From Fidelibacterota bacterium UBA1134 (GTDB lineage: Bacteria; Fidelibacterota; Marinisomatia; Marinisomatales; S15-B10), in NCBI GenBank assembly GCA_002311975.1, contig DCAL01000093.1, positions 1-11,887 on the forward strand: a stretch of DNA of 11,887 bases, in the 5' to 3' direction. Under the pieces are notes generated by a model. The model was not told the DNA's origin and ran no database searches. It saw nothing but the letters and a program-made list of their open reading frames with translations. Both the position numbers and the translations under genes were made by a program. Position 1 is the stretch's first letter, and each line of letters opens with the position of its first letter. Below, in pieces: positions 6,600-11,887 of the stretch.

Positions 6600-9011
6600 T
6601 TAGTGGGTCGCTGTCTCCAAGATGGCCAGGCTGACTCTCTTGCTCCCCTCTCCGACTTCCGCCGCAGGCCCAACACATGATGGACAACCGGCGTCACAGA
6701 TGCACTTTGAGATGAGAGAATGCGTCTGTACCAACAGCTCCTCATGGCTGTCGAAAAGCTGCTGACTGAAACCGACACCGCCCTGATAATTGTCGTATAT
6801 GTAGATGGTGGGCTGGAAGCGGCTGAGATTCGCAGGCGATACCTGTTTTCCGGAAAAGTCTCGCCCTTCCACAGAATAAATTCCCCGGTCTCCGAAGGCG
6901 TTGCGCACGTACCACTCCGCCGACTTATCACCCACGCTGCGGTGGATATCATGGACCGTACACATAAGGTTCAATGCGCAGATAGTGTGGAGTGCATTGG
7001 CCAGTCCCAGAACACCGTCCACAACGTTTGAACGCGAGTATGACAGCTGAGACAGAAGTTCCTGCGGCAGGGTGAACCAGTAGGCGGTGGTGTGCATCTC
7101 CATATCGGGCAGATTAATGTCACCGTAGCCCACATTCTCCATGGTATAGAACTTGATCTTCTTGAATCCCACCGCCCGCGTCATAACCTGAACCTCGCCC
7201 AGCGAAGCATCCACCTTTCCACTCCGGCGACTTTCAAATTCGTCCAGCACCTTCACATTTGTGTAATCTATGGCGTCGGTGTAGTAATCAGAATCGGTGT
7301 CGCGCACAATTGCCTTGCGTCCGTCCCAGTCAAGATCATCCACGACATACTGCCTGCCGTCAGTCATATAGATAGCATCGGGATAGATAGTTGTGATAGA
7401 ACTGGTGTAGTCCACTTCCGCAATGATCTTCGATTCGTCGCTCCGCTTCACCACCACAAAGTTCCCCTTCTCGATCCGCCTCAAAGATACATTCACCGCC
7501 GGATAGACGTCTTCCATCCAGTGCCACTGACCGCCTTCAAGATGAACCACGTTCCCCTCTGCCAAAAACTGCAGAATATCGTTCACATCTGCAGCGGTCA
7601 CGTTGCCGAAGGGTTTACCCTTGCGGAAAGGAAGTTCGAACGCGGCACACTTCATATGATCCACGAGGATGGTGAGGTTGTCGGGATTGATGCGAGCGTG
7701 TTCCACAGAAGAGCCGAAAAAGTAGTCAGGGCTGGACATAAGAAACTGGTCAAGGGGATTGGAGCGGGCAATAAGGACTGCCACCGCCGCTCGCTCACGC
7801 CTGCCGGCACGGCCCGCCTGTTGCCACGTTGAAGCGATAGTTCCGGGGTAGCCCGCCAGAACCGCCGCATCGAGACTGCCAATATCTATGCCGAGCTCCA
7901 GAGCATTCGTTGCCACGACACCTTTGATCTCTCCTGCGCGCAAGCCCTTCTCGATCTCCCGCCGCCGGTTCGGCAGGTAGCCGCCGCGATAACCGGCCAC
8001 CACTTCGCCGGAAGCGAGCCTCCCCCGCAAGGACTCGAATTCATCTTTCAGATACTTGGTGAGGATTTCCACATTGAGACGGCTGAGGACAAAGAGGATG
8101 GTGGATACCCCATTTTTCAAGAGTGCGGATACTACCTTGCGCGACTCCTTCAGATAGCTGCCTCTGATGCCGAGCTGGCGATTCACCACAGGCGGATTGT
8201 AGAAGATAAAGTATTTCCCGCTGCGCGGTGATCCCGATTCGTCCACCAGTGTCATCGCTGACTCCGTGAGCGCTTCAGCGTGCTCTTTGGGATTGGCGAT
8301 GGTGGCGGAGCAACAAATGAACTGAGGCGACGAACCGTGAAACTCACACACCCGCTTCAGGCGGCGGATGAGGTTCGCCATGTGGCTGCCGAAGACGCCC
8401 CGGTAGATGTGAAGTTCGTCAATGATCACAAACTTCAGATCCTGGAAGAGCGATATCCATTTTGTGTGGTGCGGCAGGATCCCTTGATGGAGCATGTCCG
8501 GATTGGTGACCACTACATTCCCCTGTTTCCTGATGGCCTGCCGCGCGCTCTGGGGCGTATCACCGTCGAAAGTGTAAACCTTTATAGGCTCCCCCGTCTC
8601 ATCTACTACTTCATTCAGCTCCGCTACCTGATCCTGAGACAGCGCCTTTGTAGGGAAGAGATAGAGCGCCTTTGCCCCCGGATCATTAAGCACAGACTGG
8701 AGAACGGGCAGATTGTAACACAGCGTCTTGCCCGAAGCTGTAGGTGTCACCACCACAATGTTGTCGCCGTCACGAATGTGATCCCAGCAGACTCGCTGGT
8801 GGGAATAGAGCTGCTCTATCCCCCGGGATCGCACCGCCCGCACAATCCGCTCGTCAAGATCATCAGGAAAGTCAGCATACTGGCCCTTACTGGCGAGGAT
8901 GTTATGAATGTGCTCGATGCGCGGACCGATCTCAGGATGCGACTTCAGAAAGTCGAGAATGTGTGAAACGTCCGTGTGCGGCTCCATGAGGGAGTCTAAT
9001 TTAGCTGACAC
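6600..9011 (-). CDS. mrfA: DEAD/DEAH-box helicase with DUF1998 domain (MrfA/YprA-like)
   Basis: This 803-residue superfamily 2 helicase has a Walker A motif TPTASGKT (residues 89-96), a DELH box (198-201), SAT (235-237), motif V ATNALELGIDIG (368-379) and motif VI QQAGRAGRR (397-405). Its C-terminal DUF1998 region ends in a CxCx3CxxC cluster (Cys770, 772, 776, 779). This architecture is that of Bacillus subtilis YprA/MrfA, a 3'-5' DNA helicase for mitomycin-type damage repair, and of Hrq1-like eukaryotic relatives. The exonuclease partner MrfB is not in the window. The gene lies between a HAD phosphatase (27 bases upstream) and PAP2 (16 bases downstream), an operon-like setting without other repair genes. 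The start is GTG at 9011; an in-frame ATG at 8987 is an alternative, and neither has a clear ribosome site. Family is certain; the mrfA name is by similarity. Confidence 0.88.
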   Translation of the reverse strand: MSAKLDSLMEPHTDVSHILDFLKSHPEIGPRIEHIHNILASKGQYADFPDDLDERIVRAVRSRGIEQLYSHQRVCWDHIRDGDNIVVVTPTASGKTLCYNLPVLQSVLNDPGAKALYLFPTKALSQDQVAELNEVVDETGEPIKVYTFDGDTPQSARQAIRKQGNVVVTNPDMLHQGILPHHTKWISLFQDLKFVIIDELHIYRGVFGSHMANLIRRLKRVCEFHGSSPQFICCSATIANPKEHAEALTESAMTLVDESGSPRSGKYFIFYNPPVVNRQLGIRGSYLKESRKVVSALLKNGVSTILFVLSRLNVEILTKYLKDEFESLRGRLASGEVVAGYRGGYLPNRRREIEKGLRAGEIKGVVATNALELGIDIGSLDAAVLAGYPGTIASTWQQAGRAGRRERAAVAVLIARSNPLDQFLMSSPDYFFGSSVEHARINPDNLTILVDHMKCAAFELPFRKGKPFGNVTAADVNDILQFLAEGNVVHLEGGQWHWMEDVYPAVNVSLRRIEKGNFVVVKRSDESKIIAEVDYTSSITTIYPDAIYMTDGRQYVVDDLDWDGRKAIVRDTDSDYYTDAIDYTNVKVLDEFESRRSGKVDASLGEVQVMTRAVGFKKIKFYTMENVGYGDINLPDMEMHTTAYWFTLPQELLSQLSYSRSNVVDGVLGLANALHTICALNLMCTVHDIHRSVGDKSAEWYVRNAFGDRGIYSVEGRDFSGKQVSPANLSRFQPTIYIYDNYQGGVGFSQQLFDSHEELLVQTHSLISKCICDAGCPSCVGPAAEVGEGSKRVSLAILETATH

Positions 9012-9025
9012 AGTGAAGAGGTGTG

Positions 9026-9040
9026 AGCGGAAATTCCGCT
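9026..9040. repeat. Odd-centred inverted repeat between HAD gene and helicase
   Basis: AGCGGAAATTCCGCT is a perfect 7-base inverted repeat around one central base, and could fold as a 5-bp GC-rich stem with a 5-base loop. It overlaps the HAD stop codon and sits 15 bases before the helicase GTG. No T run follows on the minus strand, so it is not a standard terminator. It could be an mRNA processing or translation element, or chance. Confidence 0.4.
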
Positions 9041-9641
9041 AGAAGCGGTTTAGGTGGTAACGCAAGTCACGGCAAAACTGCTCATGCGACCGATAATGAA
9101 TTGTGGTAAACCCGAGCCTGTCAGCCGTCTCCACATTCTCCCGATGGTCATCGATGAACAGGGAGGTACGGGCCTCGGCCCCGGCGAGAGTAAGCCCTTC
9201 CTTGAAAAAATCATCATGGGGCTTCCGGACTGCAATCTCAAATGAGTAGATGTAACCGCTGAAGCCATCAAGCCACCCTTTCTCAGTCTCGTGCCGGATG
9301 TGGAAAGGATTTGTATTAGAGGCAAGCCACACAGGATACTCTTGAACGAGCTCTTTGGCCACAGAAAGCGAATCGGTATACGTACCAAGAAGCGCAAGCC
9401 AGGCGGAAAAGAACTTATCTTTCGTCAGACCGTCAGGCTCGGGCAAAGCATCCCGAAAATGAGCATAGAACTCGTCATCCTCAATCTGCCCTCTTTCATA
9501 CTGGTGGAGAACATCTTCACTGAAAGCCTGCTTGAGAACACTCTCCGGATGATCTGTAGCGGTGACCAGTTCGGCCATCGTACGCTGAGGTGAGATATCC
9601 AGCAGAACGCCGCCAATATCCATGAAGATTGTATTGATCAT
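9039..9641 (-). CDS. HAD-IA family phosphatase (YihX-like)
   Basis: This 200-residue haloacid-dehalogenase-superfamily hydrolase starts with motif I FMDIGGVLLD: Asp8 is the nucleophile, and the usual second Asp is Gly10, as in the YihX/soluble-epoxide-hydrolase-N group. Motif II is LASNTN (Ser108), motif III Lys140 in AVRKPHDDFF, and motif IV the pair Asp164-Asp165 in FIDDHRENVETA. E. coli YihX dephosphorylates alpha-glucose-1-phosphate; the substrate here is unknown. The loss of the second motif-I aspartate is a subfamily trait, not damage. It begins 40 bases after the M24 peptidase gene and is followed after 27 bases by the helicase. ATG 9641 is the only reasonable start. Cytoplasmic. Confidence 0.87.
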   Translation of the reverse strand: MINTIFMDIGGVLLDISPQRTMAELVTATDHPESVLKQAFSEDVLHQYERGQIEDDEFYAHFRDALPEPDGLTKDKFFSAWLALLGTYTDSLSVAKELVQEYPVWLASNTNPFHIRHETEKGWLDGFSGYIYSFEIAVRKPHDDFFKEGLTLAGAEARTSLFIDDHRENVETADRLGFTTIHYRSHEQFCRDLRYHLNRF

Positions 9642-9643
9642 TT

Positions 9644-9656
9644 TAACGAGTCGTTA
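9644..9656. repeat. 13-base palindrome just upstream of the HAD gene
   Basis: TAACGAGTCGTTA is a 6-base inverted repeat around a single central base, ending three bases before the HAD start in the minus direction. It is too tight to form an RNA hairpin at full length, so if functional it would be a protein-binding site on DNA. It lies in the 40-base gap after the M24 peptidase gene. Confidence 0.3.
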
Positions 9657-9681
9657 CTCAGGTTAAACAGAAAGCAAAGTG

Positions 9682-10761
9682 TCAATTCAGGACCAGCATT
9701 TCCTTCGTCGATTGATTGAGAATCTCACACCCGTTTGAGGTCACAAGGATATCATCTTCAATCCGCACTCCGCCCCAGTCAGGAATATAGATTCCCGGCT
9801 CGATTGTCATGAGATAATTTTCGTAAATATGATCCTTACTGAGTTGCGAAAAGCGGGGATTGGTGTGAATTTCGAGACCGAGTCCGTGTCCGGTTCCATG
9901 GTTAAAGTAGTCGCCGTAGCCGCTCTCAGCAATATAGTCACGGCAGGCCGAATCAACTTCTTTGCATGCAACACCATCCTTAGCAGCTTCACAGCCCAGG
10001 CGCTGAGCTTCATGAACAATCTCATAGACTTCTTTGTGTCGGTCAGATGCGTCAGCCACCACTACCGTCCGTGTCATATCAGCGTGGTACCCTTGATAAA
10101 AGGCGCCAAAGTCGAGAATCACAAAATCCCCCTCCTGTATGATCCGATCTCCGGGCCTGGCATGAGGCAGAGCAGAATTCGGACCGCCTGCCACGATACA
10201 GTCAAAGGCGTCACCGTCGGCACCAAACATTTTATAGATATATGAAATCTTACTGGCGATCTCACGTTCTGTCACTCCCGGCCGGATTGCTGGGACAATC
10301 TGCTCAAAGGTCTGGTCAGTGATCTCAACGGCTGTCCGCGTCGCTCGAATTTCACCCCTGTCCTTCACCATGGCTATCTTCTCAACCATATCAGTCGTCG
10401 CCTCCCAATTGCAGGCAGGGAAGAGGTCCCTTAGCTTTTTCGCATAACTGACCGAGACGTGCTCCGTTTCGAACGCAATGCGTATACCATCAGGCACAAG
10501 TTTCGCCTTCCTGATTATTTTGGGATGCGGATCTACGCCGATAAGAATTTCCATCCCCACTACCTGCTGGCTCGACTGTGTCTCGTAACGCCCGTCGGAA
10601 ACGAAGTAAGCCTTTTCTGGTAAAATCAGGCACGTCCCGGCCGATCCACTGAAACCGGAAAGGTATCGAACATTCGTGAGGTTTGTCACCAGCATACCCT
10701 CTAACGACTCGACCGCCAGTTTCTCTCTTAACTTCTCCACCCTGTTCTCAATGAGAGACAT
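9682..10761 (-). CDS. Xaa-Pro peptidase, M24B metallopeptidase
   Basis: This 359-residue enzyme has a creatinase-like N-terminal domain (YLSGFSGSAG, residues 33-42, and SDGRYETQ, 55-62) and a pita-bread catalytic domain. All five dinuclear metal ligands are visible: Asp217 and Asp228 (LDFGAFYQGYHADMTRT), His292 (GTGHGLGLEIH), Glu321 (IEPGIYIP) and Glu335 (GVRIEDD). The accessory histidine is His200 (LPHARP). The family removes residues N-terminal to proline (Xaa-Pro dipeptidase or aminopeptidase). With about 360 residues and no signal peptide it matches cytoplasmic PepQ/YpdF-type enzymes; dipeptidase versus aminopeptidase cannot be settled. The ATG at 10761 has a strong Shine-Dalgarno overlapping the stop of the TPR gene, so the two are coupled. 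An S9 peptidase further down the same operon suggests a shared role in peptide breakdown. Confidence 0.93.
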   Translation of the reverse strand: MSLIENRVEKLREKLAVESLEGMLVTNLTNVRYLSGFSGSAGTCLILPEKAYFVSDGRYETQSSQQVVGMEILIGVDPHPKIIRKAKLVPDGIRIAFETEHVSVSYAKKLRDLFPACNWEATTDMVEKIAMVKDRGEIRATRTAVEITDQTFEQIVPAIRPGVTEREIASKISYIYKMFGADGDAFDCIVAGGPNSALPHARPGDRIIQEGDFVILDFGAFYQGYHADMTRTVVVADASDRHKEVYEIVHEAQRLGCEAAKDGVACKEVDSACRDYIAESGYGDYFNHGTGHGLGLEIHTNPRFSQLSKDHIYENYLMTIEPGIYIPDWGGVRIEDDILVTSNGCEILNQSTKEMLVLN

Positions 10762-10770
10762 CTACTGTTT

Positions 10771-10778
10771 CCCCTCCT
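10771..10778 (-). promoter_or_regulatory. Strong ribosome binding site overlapping the TPR stop codon
   Basis: On the minus strand AGGAGGGG overlaps the TAG stop (10777-10779) of the TPR gene and precedes the M24 peptidase ATG by nine bases. This is the best Shine-Dalgarno in the window and implies coupled translation. Confidence 0.75.
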
Positions 10779-11400
10779 AGGATTTCAACAGCTTCATCAG
10801 GTCGCTCTTCTCTCTGGCAATCCGTTCCATATCAGCATCTTTCTTGCCCGACATCACCATCAGCACTTCCACCGCCTGTCTGTAAAGTTTCTGGCTCTTC
10901 AGGACTGCCATCAGAGTAAAGGTCGCCACCTGTGGCGTGATGGGGAAACTGGCCAGCGATGCTCTCGGAGGACGCCTCTCAGTTTTTTTTGTGCTGCCTT
11001 TAGAAGTACGTTTTGCCAACCACGCCTTCGCCTTCTCGTTGGTGCTGTCCATCGCAATAACTGTCTCATACAATTTCCGAACGGTCTTCGCTGATCTTCC
11101 TAAGTCCACCTGTACCTCAGCCAACAGGATGTGGGCATTGAAGTGGGCCGGATCCAGGGAGACAGTCTTCTTCAACAGTCTCTTTGCTTCCTTAAGTTTC
11201 CCCTCTGCCCTGTAAATTCTCGCCTCAAGAAAAAGTCCGGGGACATGGTCCGGGTGATGACCGAGGCCGATTTCAGAAACCTTATGTGCGCGCTCATGAT
11301 CTCCCTCAGTCAGATAGTGCTCAGCGAGAACGGGAAACAGCAAGGTGCCAAAATGATCGGCGAAGTATATTTCCAGCTCTTCGATGTTCTGTAAGTTCAT
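10777..11400 (-). CDS. Tetratricopeptide-repeat protein
   Basis: This 207-residue protein has TPR-like helical pairs over residues of about 15-130. The clearest are AEHYLTEGDHERAHKVSEIGL, EARIYRAEGKLKEAKRLLKK followed by DPAHFNAHILLAEVQVDLGR, and LYETVIAMDSTNEKAKAWLA. A basic, low-complexity linker (TSKGSTKKTERRPPR) follows, then a C-terminal helix pair, FTLMAVLKSQKLYRQAVEVL, that looks like one more degenerate repeat. No signal peptide or membrane segment is visible, so it is a cytoplasmic adaptor of unknown partner. It opens the closely spaced minus-strand series; a promoter probably lies in the 127 bases upstream (11401-11527), though none is convincing. ATG 11400 is preceded by an imperfect AGGTAGAGA. 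Confidence 0.8.
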   Translation of the reverse strand: MNLQNIEELEIYFADHFGTLLFPVLAEHYLTEGDHERAHKVSEIGLGHHPDHVPGLFLEARIYRAEGKLKEAKRLLKKTVSLDPAHFNAHILLAEVQVDLGRSAKTVRKLYETVIAMDSTNEKAKAWLAKRTSKGSTKKTERRPPRASLASFPITPQVATFTLMAVLKSQKLYRQAVEVLMVMSGKKDADMERIAREKSDLMKLLKS

Positions 11401-11527
11401 TCTCTACCTAGGTTCTGTTCTCAATTTCCGAAACGGACTAACGATACAAAGGGGAAGAAGCTCATGTAAGAAACTGATCCTCTGTAACTGGCGAATTCTT
11501 TTCTCTCCTCCATAACTCATGACTCCG
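11401..11527. other. Intergenic gap between carboxyltransferase and TPR genes
   Basis: No gene is supported here. A short hairpin (ATGAC-TCC-GTCAT, 11519-11531) overlaps the end of the carboxyltransferase gene but lacks a T run. The gap is the most likely place for a promoter of the TPR-to-S9 operon; no box is convincing. Confidence 0.4.
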
Positions 11528-11887
11528 TCATAGAGGAATGTTTCCATGCTTCTTTTTCGGATTCACATCTACCTTTGTATCCAGCATTGACAAAGCTTGA
11601 ATCAGCCGCGAACGGGTCGTTCTCGGTTCTATGACGTCATCGATATATCCCTGCTCTGCGGCAACATAGGGATTGGCAAACCTTTCACGATACTCTTCGA
11701 TCATCTTCTCTTCTGCCGCTCCGGGATCGTCCGCCTCTGCAATCTCTTTCTTGAAGATGATCTCCACGGCTCCCTTAGGACCCATGACGGCGATCTCCGC
11801 CGTCGGCCAGGCAAAGTTCATATCTCCCCGGATGTGCTTGGAGTTCATGACGTCGTAAGCGCCGCCGTACGCCTTGCGCGTGATGAC
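11528..11887 (-). CDS. pccB: Acyl-CoA carboxylase carboxyltransferase subunit, C-terminal part (PccB/MmdA type)
   Basis: The last 119 residues of a biotin-dependent carboxyltransferase; the 5' end lies beyond the window. The fragment reads VITRKAYGGAYDVMNSKHI, then FAWPTAEIAVMGPKGAVEII, GYIDDVIEPRTTRSRLI and the family ending KKKHGNIPL. These are hallmark segments of propionyl-CoA carboxylase beta and methylmalonyl-CoA decarboxylase alpha. The enzyme moves carboxyl between carboxybiotin and propionyl- (or acetyl-) CoA. An in-frame ATG at 11848 is internal, not the start. It is separated from the TPR gene by 127 bases, more than any other gap in the minus-strand series, so it may belong to a different transcript. 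PccB versus MmdA cannot be decided without the rest and its partner genes. Confidence 0.92.
   Translation of the reverse strand, partial: VITRKAYGGAYDVMNSKHIRGDMNFAWPTAEIAVMGPKGAVEIIFKKEIAEADDPGAAEEKMIEEYRERFANPYVAAEQGYIDDVIEPRTTRSRLIQALSMLDTKVDVNPKKKHGNIPL

Noticed and set aside
6584..6952. A 123-codon upstream extension of the PAP2 frame
   Set aside because: It lies entirely over the conserved DUF1998 end of the helicase in a different frame, has no family character, and precedes a normal signal peptide at ATG 6583.
7092..7832. A 246-codon open frame on the plus strand, and a 228-codon one at 8280-8966
   Set aside because: Both are antisense to the well-conserved helicase and their translations are rich in His and Arg with no recognisable domain; they are shadows of a gene with strong codon bias.
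11421..11513. A 30-codon minus-strand open frame (starts MEERKEF) in the gap before the TPR gene
   Set aside because: It has a weak upstream GGAG but no recognisable similarity or second line of evidence; a frame of this length is expected by chance.

Overview
The window reads as chromosomal DNA from a Gram-negative bacterium of the Fibrobacteres-Chlorobi-Bacteroidetes superphylum or a nearby uncultured lineage. Evidence: the tail of a T9SS/FlgD-like C-terminal sorting domain on the minus strand, a signal-peptide PAP2 phosphatase, weak or absent Shine-Dalgarno sequences at some starts, and a C-terminal PccB/MmdA fragment. No phage, insertion sequence, CRISPR array or toxin system was seen, and no genus can be named from sequence alone.

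Left third (1-3500, plus strand): the 3' part of a tRNA-like sequence lies at the edge, followed by a compact methylthioadenosine (MTA) salvage cluster. The order is an LsrF-type class I aldolase/thiolase, a 47-codon remnant of a zinc-type alcohol dehydrogenase, mtnA (methylthioribose-1-phosphate isomerase, broken by a deletion and frameshift), mtnP (MTA phosphorylase) and apt. MtnP would yield adenine and methylthioribose-1-P. Apt returns adenine to AMP, and MtnA isomerises the sugar phosphate. The LsrF-like aldolase plus a dehydrogenase suggests a DHAP-shunt-like end of the pathway; this is inference. mtnA lacks the segment containing its catalytic aspartate and the dehydrogenase is almost wholly deleted, so only mtnP-apt and the aldolase look functional here.

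Middle (3501-3809): between the convergent gene sets lies the C-terminal tail of a lost secreted protein on the minus strand, with a further frameshift inside it.

Right two thirds (3810-11887, all minus strand): a tightly spaced series. In transcription order it is the end of an acyl-CoA carboxylase carboxyltransferase subunit, a 127-base gap, a TPR protein, an M24 Xaa-Pro peptidase, a HAD-IA phosphatase, an MrfA/YprA-like DUF1998 DNA helicase, a PAP2 phosphatase and an S9 prolyl-oligopeptidase-family peptidase. From TPR to S9 the gaps are 11-40 bases, so one operon is likely. These genes look intact.

The notable pattern is that three deletion scars lie within 3 kb of the left part while the right part is clean. 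This is either local genome erosion or an assembly problem. I found no convincing new defence or mobile system.
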